Shown here: positions 10,641 to 23,900 of the stretch, one piece after another
Position numbering within the stretch: the stretch's first letter is position 1
Layout: the number at the start of each line of letters is the position of its first letter
Assembly (NCBI GenBank): GCA_028289645.1
Contig: JANQOK010000016.1
Span: 620,001-684,000, forward strand
DNA length: 64,000 nt
Direction: 5' to 3'
Source of the DNA: Anderseniella sp.
GTDB taxonomy: Bacteria; Pseudomonadota; Alphaproteobacteria; Rhizobiales; Aestuariivirgaceae
Position numbers and translations under genes: made by a program
Notes under the pieces: generated by a model
The model's input: only the letters and a program-made list of their open reading frames with translations
Databases searched by the model: none
What the model was told of the DNA's origin: nothing

Positions 10641-10719
10641 TCGTCCTTCAATCTGCGGGTCGCAAATTGGAGAAAGATGATCGTCTGGGCCAAAGTCGTC
10701 CCTCAATCTGCGCATCGCA
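10641..10719. repeat. Direct repeat pair downstream of rpsA
   Basis: Two 24-bp copies, 10641-10664 and 10696-10719, differ at three positions and share the core CAATCTGCG. They lie in the gap between the rpsA terminator and sppA. No function is evident. Confidence 0.6.
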
Positions 10720-10735
10720 GGACTGGAAGACAAAA

Positions 10736-10763
10736 ACCGGCCAGCAGTGCCCTGCTGACCGGT
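10736..10763 (-). terminator. Intrinsic terminator of rpsA
   Basis: Arms ACCGGCCAGCAG (10736-10747) and CTGCTGACCGGT (10752-10763) pair with one mismatch around a 4-nt loop. On the minus strand the hairpin is followed by TTTTTGTCTT, a normal Rho-independent terminator about 30 nt after the rpsA stop. Confidence 0.85.
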
Positions 10764-10794
10764 CTGGAGTGTGACTATTGTTCCAATGGCAGGA

Positions 10795-12525
10795 TCAGTC
10801 GTCCGACTTCTGGTCCTTGTCGTCCGCACCCGCCTTGTTGAGCGCCGCGCCCAGAATGTCGCCCAGCGATGCGCCGGAGTCCGACGATCCGTACTGTTCG
10901 ACGGCAGCCTTTTCCTCGGCGATTTCCAGGGCCTTGATCGACAGCCCGACCTTGCGGGCAGACTTGTCGAACTGGGTGATGCGGGCATCGACCTTCTCAC
11001 CGACGGCAAACCGCTCCGGACGCTGTTCGGACCGGTCACGGGCCAGGTCGGAACGGCGGATGAACGCGGTCATGTCGGTGTCGGCGATCTTCACCTCGAT
11101 GCCGTTTTCCTGCACCTCGGTGATTTCGCAGGTTACGGTCGCGCCCTTGCGCATGCCACCGGAGGCAGCGCCTTCCATCGGATCGCCGCCAAGCTGCTTG
11201 ATACCCAGCGAGATGCGCTCCTTCTCCTGGTCCACGTCGAGCACGATGGCCTTGACCATGTCGCCCTTGTTGTAGTCCTGGATGGCGTCTTCGCCAGAAC
11301 GGTTCCAGTCCAGATCGGACAGGTGAACCATACCGTCAACATCACCCTCGAGGCCGATGAACAGACCAAACTCGGTGATGTTCTTGATCTCGCCTTCAAC
11401 GTGGGTGTTCTGCGGATAGCGTTCAGCGAACGATGCCCACGGATTGTCGGTGGTCTGTTTCAGGCCAAGTGAGACACGGCGCTTGGCGGGATCGACCTCA
11501 AGCACCTCAACCTCGATCTCTTCCGATGTGGAAACGATCTTGCCGGGATGCACGTTCTTCTTGGTCCAGCTCATTTCAGACACATGGACAAGGCCTTCGA
11601 TGCCTTCTTCCAGTTCCACGAACGCACCATAGTCGGTGATGTTGGTGACGCGGCCCTTGACGCGCATGCCAACCGGGTACTTGGCCTCAACGCCTTCCCA
11701 TGGATCGCTCTCGAGCTGTTTCATGCCGAGGCTGATGCGCTGGGTCTCGGGGTTGATCTTGACGATCTGCACCTTGACGGTCTGGCCAACGGCGAGAACG
11801 TCGGTCGGATGGTTGACACGCTTCCAGGAAATGTCGGTGACATGCAGAAGTCCGTCAATACCGCCGAGGTCGACGAACGCGCCGTAGTCGGTGATGTTCT
11901 TGACCACACCTTCGACCTGCTGGCCTTCGGCAAGGTTCTGAACCAGTTCAGAGCGCTGCTCGGCGCGGGTTTCTTCCATGATGGCGCGGCGGGAGACAAC
12001 GATGTTGCCGCGACGCTTGTCCATTTTCAGCACCTGGAAGGGCTGGGTCATGTTCATCAGCGGCGTCACATCGCGGACCGGGCGAATATCGACCTGGGAG
12101 CCGGGCAGGAACGCCACGGCACCGCCGAGATCCACGGTAAAGCCGCCCTTGACGCGTCCGAAGATCACCCCGTCAACACGCTCGTTGTCTTCGAATGATT
12201 TTTCCAGGCGAACCCAGGCTTCCTCGCGGCGTGCCTTGTCGCGCGACAGCACGGCTTCGCCCATGGCGTTTTCGATCCGGTCGAGAAACACCTCGACTTC
12301 ATCGCCGACCGTCAGTTCCTGCTCCTGGCCGGGTGAGCGGAATTCGCGCAGCGGCACACGGCCCTCGGTCTTCAGTCCGACGTCGATAATCGCCAGGTCG
12401 TTTTCAATAGCAATGATCTTGCCTTTGACGACGGTGCCTTCGGCATTGGTTTCTTCGTTAAAGCTCGCATCGAGCATGGCCGCGAAGTCATCGCGGGTTG
12501 GGTTTAGAGAGCTGGTTTCAGCCAT
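10795..12525 (-). CDS. rpsA: 30S ribosomal protein S1
   Basis: 576 residues with six S1/OB-fold repeats; recurrent signatures include GAFVDLGGIDGLLHVTD, GAFVELEEGIEGLVHVSE and GLFIGLEGDVDGMVHLSD. It helps mRNA with weak Shine-Dalgarno sequences bind the 30S subunit. The ATG at 12525 has GAAGG eight bases upstream; the adjacent in-frame TTG is a poorer choice. cmk lies 240 nt upstream and ihfB downstream, the classic cmk-rpsA-ihfB order with sppA inserted. Confidence 0.97.
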   Translation of the reverse strand: MAETSSLNPTRDDFAAMLDASFNEETNAEGTVVKGKIIAIENDLAIIDVGLKTEGRVPLREFRSPGQEQELTVGDEVEVFLDRIENAMGEAVLSRDKARREEAWVRLEKSFEDNERVDGVIFGRVKGGFTVDLGGAVAFLPGSQVDIRPVRDVTPLMNMTQPFQVLKMDKRRGNIVVSRRAIMEETRAEQRSELVQNLAEGQQVEGVVKNITDYGAFVDLGGIDGLLHVTDISWKRVNHPTDVLAVGQTVKVQIVKINPETQRISLGMKQLESDPWEGVEAKYPVGMRVKGRVTNITDYGAFVELEEGIEGLVHVSEMSWTKKNVHPGKIVSTSEEIEVEVLEVDPAKRRVSLGLKQTTDNPWASFAERYPQNTHVEGEIKNITEFGLFIGLEGDVDGMVHLSDLDWNRSGEDAIQDYNKGDMVKAIVLDVDQEKERISLGIKQLGGDPMEGAASGGMRKGATVTCEITEVQENGIEVKIADTDMTAFIRRSDLARDRSEQRPERFAVGEKVDARITQFDKSARKVGLSIKALEIAEEKAAVEQYGSSDSGASLGDILGAALNKAGADDKDQKSDD

Positions 12526-12765
12526 CAATAAAGCCTTCTTTCGATCAATAAATATGCCTGGCCCACGGAAATAACCGCAGGACGTCCCGATTTGCGCTGA
12601 TTATCCGGCCGGTAATGGTCGGACATGGGTTGGGCAGCACGGGCACCAAACACGGGTTGCAGCTCCTGTTGAATGCCAAGCACCGCTGCCGCCAAGTTCC
12701 AGAACTTCAGCGAGAACAGATGATATTGATCGGCATCCAGGAACAAATTAAGGGGCGATCCGCCT

Positions 12766-14960
<2,195 letters not shown>

Positions 14961-14965
14961 TCACC

Positions 14966-15403
14966 GTGGTCAGCGACGAACTTGGAACCAAACGCACCTG
15001 CCCGAACTGTGGGGCCCGTTTCTATGATCTCAACAAGGATCCCATCACCTGTCCCAAGTGCGACACGGCATTTGTCGCCGAGCAGCTGCTGCCGTCGAAG
15101 GCTGATCTGCCGACCCGGGCCAAGCCTGCCGACAAGCCGGAAGAGGAAGAGGCCAAGAAGGATGAAGGCGAACTGGAGGAAAATCCGGCCGTTGTGAGTC
15201 TTGAGGACCTTGAAGACGACGACAGCGACGATGCGGATGACGATGAGGCTGCGGCAATCAAGGATGTCGACCTCGGCGACGCTGACGACGATGACGAAAG
15301 CGATGATTCCGATGTGTTCCTGGACGACGAGGAAGACGAAAGCGGCACCGGAGTCGAAGACCTGATCGGCGGCACTCCGAAGCCGGGCGGCGACGAGAGC
15401 TGA
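14966..15403 (+). CDS. TIGR02300 family (FYDLN-acid) protein
   Basis: 145 residues starting at GTG, with AAGGAC about nine bases upstream. An N-terminal zinc ribbon has CxxC pairs at Cys12/Cys15 and Cys29/Cys32 around the name-giving motif ARFYDLNKDP. The rest is a strongly acidic, low-complexity tail of Asp and Glu runs. The family is restricted to alphaproteobacteria and its function is unknown; the metal-binding head and acidic tail suggest a nucleic-acid or protein-binding regulator, which is inference. It precedes tRNA-Ala. Confidence 0.88.
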   Translation: MVSDELGTKRTCPNCGARFYDLNKDPITCPKCDTAFVAEQLLPSKADLPTRAKPADKPEEEEAKKDEGELEENPAVVSLEDLEDDDSDDADDDEAAAIKDVDLGDADDDDESDDSDVFLDDEEDESGTGVEDLIGGTPKPGGDES

Positions 15404-15529
15404 CAAAACCGGTGCACTGGCAGATTGACAACATCTGCCACTTACGGGTATCACGCAAACATAGTCGTCGGCGCCCAGGCTGGCGGCTAGTTTTTCCGGC
15501 CGGTGCCGGCAAAATCTGGAAGAGATTTC

Positions 15530-15605
<76 letters not shown>

Positions 15606-15612
15606 GACGGTC

Positions 15613-15649
15613 AAGGACGTTGAGGCGATATAGTCTCAACGTCCTTTTT
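15613..15649 (+). terminator. Intrinsic terminator after tRNA-Ala
   Basis: Perfect 12-bp arms AAGGACGTTGAG (15613-15624) and CTCAACGTCCTT (15635-15646) with a 10-nt loop, followed by a T-run to 15649. Confidence 0.9.
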
Positions 15650-15660
15650 ATTTAATGATT

Positions 15661-16608
15661 TCAGAGGATTATCGGATTTCCAGCCAGAGACGCGTGTGCG
15701 GGAGACGGCGTTTTGGCTGAGATGACGCGCATATTGCCAGTTTGTCTCAGATTGGGTTTTTCGGTGACCACACGTTTGGTGAGGTGATCCATCTCGCACG
15801 ACGGATTTACTCTGGTGAACCCGAGGAGCTCTCGCTGACCCTGCCAATCCATAGGCAAGTCTGGAAAGCGACGCATTCTATCTGCTGTCAATTCAACAGG
15901 CTGGCGACCCTCAAAAATGGCTTGGGTGATGTCTGGAGCAAGAAAGGCAAACCGCGAAGCGCGGCTGATCTTGTTCTTGTCTACCTGTTTTTCTCTCGAG
16001 AGTTCGATGATTGATGCAACTGAACCGTCAGTCAATCTGTCAAGCCAATGGTGAGCCTGTGCGACTAGCGTGATGAGGGCTTGATTGGGTTCAGCAGCAG
16101 CATGTTACCTGTCGCAAATAACGAGTTTGGTCTCCACGCCGCACTTCTTGAATTGCAGTGGTGCATTGATTGTTTTTGTTGCGACCTTCGACAGACTGTC
16201 GAGTGAGCTGAGCTTTTCCATTGTCATCAAATCGCACAAGCCGTCCAACTTGATTTGGATTGCAATGATCTCGGCCTTGAGATCAATGCGATGCACCAAA
16301 GTATTGATAGAATCTTTCAGTTTGGCATTGGTCTGCTCGGATGGCTCCCAAGCCAAGTTCACCGCTTCTTGGTATAATTGCACCATGCAATCCGCAGTCA
16401 AATCTTCATCTGAAAACAGATTCACCATTTGGTCTTGATCACTCAGCGTTTCAGCAAGCAATCGGATGACCACCTTTTCAATCTGATCTGCAGCCAAGCG
16501 CCATCCACTCGAAGTGGATGCACTTTTCGACTTCAGTCGGTGCGATGTGCTGCCATCGAGCGTATGGGGCGAATTTGTTGATAGCCAACATCGAAGTAGG
16601 CAAAGTCA
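15661..16608 (-). pseudogene. Large serine recombinase, decayed C-terminal part
   Basis: One minus-strand frame read from 16608 to 15661 matches the C-terminal half of large serine site-specific recombinases: GWRLAADQIEKVVIRLL, then KKCGVETKLVI, then PNQALITLVAQAHHWLDRL, FAFLAPDITQAIFEGRQP and ELTADRMRRFPDLPMDWQG. It is interrupted by an in-frame TAA at 16105-16107, between LVICDR and HAAAEPNQ. An in-frame TGA at 16606-16608 bounds the fragment upstream, and no catalytic N-terminal resolvase domain is seen. It is therefore a dead remnant. Its place next to tRNA-Ala suggests it once mobilised an element here. Tail residues after LLGF are probably not original. Confidence 0.85.
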
Positions 16609-16706
16609 ACGGTCGAAAAGTGTCCGTTCTCTGTCGTTACTGCTCTTTCACCGTTACGAAAGGTGCATTCAATGCTTCAGTTTGTTCAACGATCTGGTTT
16701 GCAGAC

Positions 16707-17144
16707 TTATTTCTCGATCAAGCCCGTGACGTCACCGTCCGCCCTCACATTTTTCATTGAGATATATGCAGACCGCCGCTCCTTGACTATAGCGCCCACC
16801 ACACTGCCGCCGGCTTCGATGTCGTGCATGCGCAGCTCGATCTCGCGTTTGTGCCTCTCTAAGAGATCCGAGATGTCGTGAAACAGGTCGGGGTCACCGC
16901 TGAGGGCCTCGGTCAGTTTCGCATGAAGGTCAGAAACCTCTTGTTCGTTTCCTGCTTCGATTTTCTGGAGCGCTCCTTCCAGGGCCTCGTCCGTTTTCGC
17001 TTTTTCGGTAATGTTGCCGAAGAGTTCACCAGTGAAGTCAAATAGTCTCTGACCGGCGGCCTGTGCGAACTTCTCTGCACCCTTCTTGACGTAAGGAGCC
17101 AGCAAGGAAACTACCGTTGCTGAAATTACGCTAGCTGGTTCCAT
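16707..17144 (-). CDS. Small helical protein of STAND/TPR operon
   Basis: 145 residues, function unknown. The N-terminus (MEPASVISATVVSLLAPYVK) is an amphipathic or weakly hydrophobic helix; the middle is charged and helical (about 45-105). The C-terminus carries two related short motifs, IEAGGSVVGAI (109-119) and VRADGDVTGLI (133-143), which recur once in each of the two upstream partners. The ATG at 17144 has GGAGA eight bases upstream; a TTG at 17159 has no such site. It lies 100 nt after the TPR gene and is probably the last gene of the operon. Similar small proteins of this composition accompany NTPase conflict systems, which is a memory-based comparison. Confidence 0.75.
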   Translation of the reverse strand: MEPASVISATVVSLLAPYVKKGAEKFAQAAGQRLFDFTGELFGNITEKAKTDEALEGALQKIEAGNEQEVSDLHAKLTEALSGDPDLFHDISDLLERHKREIELRMHDIEAGGSVVGAIVKERRSAYISMKNVRADGDVTGLIEK

Positions 17145-17244
17145 TTCACGATTCTCCAATTGTTGCTCTTACGTCTTGTAGTTGCCACATCCGACGGCCA
17201 CGAGGCCCGCTTTGTTTTGAGGTCGCGGGCAACCGGCCACCCCG

Positions 17245-20200
17245 TTACTCGACCTTGGCCCCGGATATGAGCCGCGACAATGTTCTGGATGCAAATTTGC
17301 TGTATTCGGTGGATTTGCTACCAAGTGCCTGCTTGAAGAACCAGTCAATGTCCTGGCGTGCAACGATAAACCGGCCGCGCTTCAGATAATTTGGCTTGTC
17401 CTTAAGCTTGCTCACCCCGGCATTGAAAGCCCGCTTGGCCTCAGCATCATTCCCCGTTAGCGCCTTGCAAATGGCTAGATCAAACAGAGTTGAAGCCTCA
17501 TCGTCCCCCGCATCAATCGCTTTCTGCATTGTTTCGGATGCCTTTTCGTAATTGCCCAGATGCAGATTTGCCCATGCCAGACGCCACATCCAAGGAGCAC
17601 TCTGATCGGGCTTCGCCTCCGCCGGCAGCGCGATGGCACGCCTGAAACAATCCGCCGCATCCTCTTCGGCGCCCATCAGATTGAGAATTTCACCCCTGTT
17701 AATCCAAGAGTCTTGATCGTCCTGCTCGATGGCAAGTTGCCGATCGACCATCTCCAGCGCCAGCTTCAGGTCCGGCGTCTCCTTTTTCATCAACGCCCAA
17801 ACAAATGAGCGCAGCAATTCAATGTTCTCCAGGTCCGAAGGCAATCTCTCCCGAGCGATGTCCGCCTGCAAGTCGAAGAAACCGGCGTCGTTAGTGAATT
17901 CCAACTTCACTGCGACCAGGTTTTCCTCGTCATGGTCAGGCACGTTCTCCCGGACCGTATCAAGGTAGGCGATCGCATCCGTCAATTGCCCGTTTGCGGC
18001 AAAGCACTCGGCTTTTTCATAGCGCGGTTGGACTGTGTCAGGCTCCAGTTCGACCGCCTTGTGAGCGGATGAAAGCGCATGGTTAGCCTTGCGCAAGCCT
18101 CTGAGACTGTGCGCAAGCAGCAGATGCCATTCTGCGTGTTCCGGTTCCTTGGACACCGAAGCCTCGAGCAAGCCTTGCGCTTCTTCAAACATCGAAAGAT
18201 TGATGAATGCCTTGATTCGCATGCTCCGAAGGAGTTGGTTTTGTGAACTATCGCCAAATTCGATATCTTCAGTTGTTTCCAGAACCTGTTTGTAGTTCTC
18301 GTCATTGTGCTCGTGGCAAGCAACTATAACTTTCAGCGTTTCGTTTTGCGGATCGTTGAGCAGCGCCCCCTGAGCCTCCTTATACGCAAGTTCATCCTGG
18401 TCTGTGAGCAACAGGGCGTGGGCCCGGGTCGAGCGCGCATCGATCTGATCGGGATTCAGCTTAAGGGCCTTGTCCAATAACTCTAGGGCTTCCTCATGAA
18501 GACCCGCCTGATGTAGCCCCTGGCCGAACGCGGAGAGCATCTCGGCATTTTCTCTATAACGCCTCAAAACCTGCTTCTTAAGTTCAGACGAGCCGGCTCC
18601 GCCACCATCAGATACGACATTCGCTGTAATGAGATGCAACGCATTGGGCGTTATGTCACCCCCCGCAATTGCCTTGACCAGCCACTCTCTCGTCGACCTG
18701 CCCGAGCCACTTTCTGACGTGAGAAGGAACCGCTTGAGCCACAAAAGCTCGTAATTCGGATGAATGAGAATGCCTTCATCCAGAACCTTCAGCGCTGCTT
18801 TTGTTTGGTTACGGTCAGAAAACACCTCGGCGACCTGCGCAATTGCGTCGGGATAGTCAGCAATTATTTCAATGTTACCCGATTTGAAGCAATGCTCGAT
18901 TAAATCGACTGTCCCTGTCGAGCTGAATATCTTATCAAATATCATTATGATTAGAGGATGCCGAACTAGATCCCTGAAAAATTTCTCTGATTTCTCAGAG
19001 TCAATCTCACTGTTATTCTTTGTGAGAGCTGAATTAAGTTCAGGGAGGACTTTTTCAGCCTGTCCTTCCTGTGCCAGGCAGTGAAAATAGTGCGCCAGAA
19101 CAGTGGGATGATCACCCAACGATTTGCGCAGTTTCCTTGCCAGCGTCAGGGCAGATCTTGTGTCATTGGTGGCGACGAGTGCAGTGAGTTTCTGGATCTG
19201 CAAATCTGTGGATTTCGGGTGCAGTTTCAGGGCCATGGAAAGAGTCTCAAGGGCGGCGGCCGGCTCATCGTCCGCGCATTGCATAGCCGCCTTCTCAAGC
19301 AGCAACCCATGATTCTTCGGGTGAAATTCCCCTACTCGCTCGACGATATGAAGCCCTTCTCTGACTTCGCCAAAGAGGCGCAAAGCTGAGGCTGAAAATA
19401 CTGCTGTTTCCGGTCGATATGTATTTTGGCCAATCAACTGAAGCAATTGAACCAGCTGTTTGCGCATGGCAGAGATTTTCGATGCGTTGTTGCCTCTCCA
19501 CCAGTTGGATTTGAATGCCGACTTCATTAGCGACGGCCGGTAAGTTTCAACCGCCTCTGCAAGCAACGAACCGTCCAGCCGAGACCAAAACTTGAAAACT
19601 GTGGATGGCTGGATCTCAGCAATGTTTGAAGACAAGTAGCCAAATGCTTGAATGACGCCATCTCGACGGGCGCGCAAGAGTGCCTCTTGGCATAGGATAT
19701 CCGCATCTTCAGGATGGAGCTCGAGAGCGTATTCCAGTTCATCTTCCGCCTCCTCCAACTGCCCCAAACCAGTTAGGCCTTCGATCTTGCTGGCGAGCGC
19801 CAAAGCTGAATCCGGTTCTGCGACCAATGTCGGTTCCAGGTTCTTTAGACCCGCTTTGAACTTGCCGGACATTATTTGCGACCGGCCGATCATGAGCTGA
19901 AGCGGGATACGGGCGGCCCTTGGTAGACCTTTGGTGTCGTAGCGCTTCAGGCACGCAATGGCCTCTGCATGGCATTCGACCAGGGACAGCACCATTCCGC
20001 GCAAAAAGCCAGTCGTGGGAGACTTGCCAGTCTTCTTCTCAGCTTCATCAAGAACTTGCAGGCCTTCAGCGAACTGATCCTGGCGGAAGAAACCTTGAAA
20101 CTTGGTTTCATAGGCCTCCGCCATCTCGGGCTTGATGGAAATGACCTCATCGCTGGTCGCGATGGCTGTCTCATACTTCTCCATCTTCAGGAGAAGCTTT

Positions 20201-20883
20201 GCCCTGTGCAGCAGTAGCATCACTTCCCCGGGGGATTCGGCGAGGGCATCATCTATGCAAGAAATGGCTTTTTCCAGTTCGCCCCGCAATTCAAACTCAG
20301 ACGCCTTGACCAGCGCTTTCTCACTCTTGCCTTCCGTCCCGTAGTAAGTCTCAAAAAAGGTGGAGACAAAGCCGGACACATTACCCGTTACAACGTGTGC
20401 GGAAGGATCATCGTAAGCGCCTAAGCCCGTTGCTCCGCCTGTCCTGCTGGCCGGTGGTTTAACCAGTTTGCAAAGTGGACTGAGGCGGGCAAGGTTTGGT
20501 TGATTCAGAAACTTGGCCATGACCTCGCGTTCGACGAAGATGAGCTTGGCGGCACCGTGCCGGGAAACAAGCAGATCGAAGATACCGTTGCCATTCAAGG
20601 TTTTAAGCCTGTCGACGAACTTGAACTCATAGCCGTCATTGGCATCGAACGGGAAGCTGCATTGACCGTAAAGGAATTCGTGCGCGGCGGTGGACAGGAG
20701 AACAACGGTTGCCATGCCTGCGACATTGGTGGCGAGAACTTTGTCTGCGAGTTCTTTTTCAAACTCATGACCGCTGATCGCATTAAGCCGGCAATACATA
20801 GGGCTGGGTGACGTGTCGCCCTTGTATATGTCGACCATTAGGCCCAACTGGGATTTGAGATATTCAACAGGATCGTTGGACAT
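17245..20883 (-). CDS. Tetratricopeptide-repeat protein of STAND operon
   Basis: 1212 residues. Residues 1 to about 190 form an N-terminal domain I do not recognise, ending with VVTGNVSGFV (164-173). From about 195 to 1200 the protein is built of TPR-like helical hairpins (e.g. AISCIDDALAESPGEVMLLLHRAKLL, split over adjacent helices, and ALELLDKALKLNPDQIDARST). No signal peptide or membrane segment is seen, so it is cytoplasmic. AGGA seven bases before the ATG supports the start. It begins 18 nt after the NTPase stop, so both come from one mRNA. A TPR solenoid next to a WD40-STAND NTPase suggests a sensor, scaffold or partner in a signalling complex. Confidence 0.85.
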   Translation of the reverse strand: MSNDPVEYLKSQLGLMVDIYKGDTSPSPMYCRLNAISGHEFEKELADKVLATNVAGMATVVLLSTAAHEFLYGQCSFPFDANDGYEFKFVDRLKTLNGNGIFDLLVSRHGAAKLIFVEREVMAKFLNQPNLARLSPLCKLVKPPASRTGGATGLGAYDDPSAHVVTGNVSGFVSTFFETYYGTEGKSEKALVKASEFELRGELEKAISCIDDALAESPGEVMLLLHRAKLLLKMEKYETAIATSDEVISIKPEMAEAYETKFQGFFRQDQFAEGLQVLDEAEKKTGKSPTTGFLRGMVLSLVECHAEAIACLKRYDTKGLPRAARIPLQLMIGRSQIMSGKFKAGLKNLEPTLVAEPDSALALASKIEGLTGLGQLEEAEDELEYALELHPEDADILCQEALLRARRDGVIQAFGYLSSNIAEIQPSTVFKFWSRLDGSLLAEAVETYRPSLMKSAFKSNWWRGNNASKISAMRKQLVQLLQLIGQNTYRPETAVFSASALRLFGEVREGLHIVERVGEFHPKNHGLLLEKAAMQCADDEPAAALETLSMALKLHPKSTDLQIQKLTALVATNDTRSALTLARKLRKSLGDHPTVLAHYFHCLAQEGQAEKVLPELNSALTKNNSEIDSEKSEKFFRDLVRHPLIIMIFDKIFSSTGTVDLIEHCFKSGNIEIIADYPDAIAQVAEVFSDRNQTKAALKVLDEGILIHPNYELLWLKRFLLTSESGSGRSTREWLVKAIAGGDITPNALHLITANVVSDGGGAGSSELKKQVLRRYRENAEMLSAFGQGLHQAGLHEEALELLDKALKLNPDQIDARSTRAHALLLTDQDELAYKEAQGALLNDPQNETLKVIVACHEHNDENYKQVLETTEDIEFGDSSQNQLLRSMRIKAFINLSMFEEAQGLLEASVSKEPEHAEWHLLLAHSLRGLRKANHALSSAHKAVELEPDTVQPRYEKAECFAANGQLTDAIAYLDTVRENVPDHDEENLVAVKLEFTNDAGFFDLQADIARERLPSDLENIELLRSFVWALMKKETPDLKLALEMVDRQLAIEQDDQDSWINRGEILNLMGAEEDAADCFRRAIALPAEAKPDQSAPWMWRLAWANLHLGNYEKASETMQKAIDAGDDEASTLFDLAICKALTGNDAEAKRAFNAGVSKLKDKPNYLKRGRFIVARQDIDWFFKQALGSKSTEYSKFASRTLSRLISGAKVE

Positions 20884-20901
20884 TATCGTTTCCTATGTAT
20901 T

Positions 20902-23900
20902 TCAACTACTAAATACTTTAAGGGAACAGATTTCACCTGATAAAAGACCAAAATACACGAAATTGCAACAAGAGGAGAACGAAACAGACTTGACTGCGGA
21001 GTTTGAATGCCAGCGAAAAACTTCATCTCCTGCTGGCCGCACCCAGGCAAGAACGTCACCGTTGGCAGCAGTAGCAACGCAGAGCCTGTCAGGCCCTTCG
21101 GAGCCACAAACGGCTACGACCTCAGAACCATGCAGTTGCAGCAATTGAAGTTGAGCGCCATCAGTGAGGGATCTGAGTTCTATTGAACCGTCCTCAAAGC
21201 CGAGTAACATCGACGCACTCCCCGCAAATCCAAGTGCTGTGACAGGGGCTGCATCGAATGCCCAGGTCTGAATGGAACCAAGATCGCAGGAGCGCCATAC
21301 ATTGACCATGCGGCCCTGATGGCTGCAGGCGGCAAAGCAGCTGCCGTCATCGGCGATCGCCAGTTTGGAAATGGCGCTTCTGTTCGCCTCCTCTAAACTG
21401 CGGGTGTTGCCATTTGCCATATTCCACACAGTGATACCTGTCCGAAGATCGCCCGCCAAACTGATGCCATCGAACGATAATCCTGTGTTCCCGCGTCTCG
21501 AGACCGAGAAGAGTCCTCCGGCCGGTTTGAATACCCGCCGACAACGATTCTCAGATTTCAGCGTTTGTCTCTGATCTTTCTCCAGCACCGGGATCCTCAA
21601 CTGGTCGGACGTGACGCAGGTGCAAGCGCCGGTTTCTATGTCCCAGACCAGTGGCGGCTGATGGGTATATCTGGTGACGAAACTTGTCGTTGTATCCAGG
21701 CAGCTGAAGCCTTCAAGGTTTTCGTTCGGCAAGTAACCTTCGGCCAACACTGTCCCTGCGCCCGCATCCCACAGGATGGCCGAACCGTCATCGGCAAGGG
21801 ACAAACACCGGTCGCCTGCGGCTGAGACGGCCACATCCAGCACACTGCCCATATGGCCGCTAGTCAGCTGATCGTCAGACAACATTGTTCGGTCCCAAAA
21901 CACGACCGTGCGGTCTTTCGACGATGACACAAGTGTTTCACCGTTGCGCAGAAATGCAATGTCGGTGATCTCGTCGGAGTGACCGGCGAACTGACAAAGT
22001 TCCTGGCACGTGCCGGTATCCCAGAGTTTCAGCGTCCCGTCTTCCGATGCAGACGCTGCCACCGACCTGTCCGGGGTAGAAATGATGCGCACAACGGAGC
22101 CGCGATGCCAACCGAGTGGGGCAACAAACTTTCCTGTAGAGGGCTTGACCTCATAGACCCCGCCGTCGTTGGACCCGAGCAGAGCGGAGCGGTTCCCATC
22201 CGCCGGACAAAAGCAACGCGTGTACTCTGGATGGTTGCCTTTCCGCGAAGAGACGACCTCGTGGCTCTTTAGGTCCAACCTGAGAAACCTTGCTGTTCCG
22301 GAGAGCACGATAATCCAGCTGTCTTCAACCGAAACACTGATGCTGTTAATGCTCTCCTGCAGAGAATGGCACAGGCGTTCCTTGCCCGTCTCCACGTCGC
22401 GGAAAACGAGTTCGCCTTTGTTGGTGCCGGACAGTAGTGTCTCAGCACCCGGCAGGAACTCAATCGCGGTAACCCAGTCGCCATACGGCGAGTAAGTCGG
22501 TTCGCTGTTCCCGGACGGGCCAGCCTTATACTCGATCTCTACGACGTCTTCTTCTGGGTCGAACAGAACAAGTCGCTCGTCCTGATAACCTATTGCGAGG
22601 CTGGACGTTCCTGGCCTGGCGCGGATCGCGGTAATTTCCGCAGGATGTGGGCAGAACCTGCCCACCTCAGCGAAATCATCCATCGACCAGATGCAAATGT
22701 CTCCGTTTGCAAAGCCAATGATTAGTTGGTTGCTGTCAGCCCGTACGTCCAGCACCGTGGGATGCGAACAGTCGAATCCGAGCCGTTGCCTTATTGCGGC
22801 TTCTCCCGGCGGGGGTGCATGCCAGTTCAATGACAAAAATCCTGCTTTGTCCTCCTGCAGCTTGTCGCTGACTCTGGCGGCGATCTCTGTGCATCCGGTT
22901 CGCTGCAACTCCAACAAGAGTTGCTGCAGAATGCGTTGGCTTTCACCTTTTATATGAACGAGGCTCCGGGCCTGCCGGACAAAGACCACCTCAAGCAACC
23001 GGTAGTCCGCCTGCTCCTTGCCTGTCGAACCGGCCAGCCGGAAATCCGCAACCAGCGAAGCAACGCCGAATCTCTGCAGCTTCTCCACCCAAAACGCAGG
23101 GTCGGTAAGGATACGCCTGGTCTGCCCGATTTTTGCAGCCACCGAGTGCGATACCAGAAACTTCACGCCATAGTCGTCTATGTCAGGCCAGGACTGTTCG
23201 CTGCCGAGATAGTAGCTGACGATCTGTTTCGCGCCAACTTCCTGATCGCACCAGAAGGATTCAGAATGGCGCTCGCACAAGAGAAACTCCGCAAAAGAGC
23301 GATGGAATAGCTCAAAGGCGGGTGCGTCCGGGTCATCTAAGTCTGCCCTGTGCAAGAACGGCGTCAGGGCGTCGAGCACGGGTCGTACCGCACGCGTACG
23401 TAGTGATGTGAACGCTGCGATCTGTCGGGTTGTCAGGCTATCATGCGCGACCGAAAGGATCGTCAGCACGTCCAGTATCTGATCTCGAGGCGCCTGATCC
23501 AACCCATCGACGACATTTGACAAAAACTTCCGGTAGGAAGCGTCCAGCGTCTTTGGCATTTCCCGCAGCAGCGCGCGGTCGATCTCGCCGTGATGCGAAT
23601 TCAACATTTTCATTAATGTCTCGAGGAACAGATAGTTGCCTTCGCTTCTGCGGGTGGCGATATCCAGCAGTTCGTCCAGTGAAAGTTCTGCCGCGAGCCG
23701 TTCCTGTATTCCCGGATTGGACACAGCAAAACTTCTCGCGAAGCTCGAGGCATCTACTTCGCATACCTCAGAAAATTCAGATGAAGAGAGGTCAATCTCT
23801 CTGCATTTCCAAGTGTTTCGGAGTTCCAGTTGGTTGAAAATTTGTTGGTTATTCCTAGAAAACAGAATGAACCGAATGTTTTCAGGCAGCTTCAGCAGTT

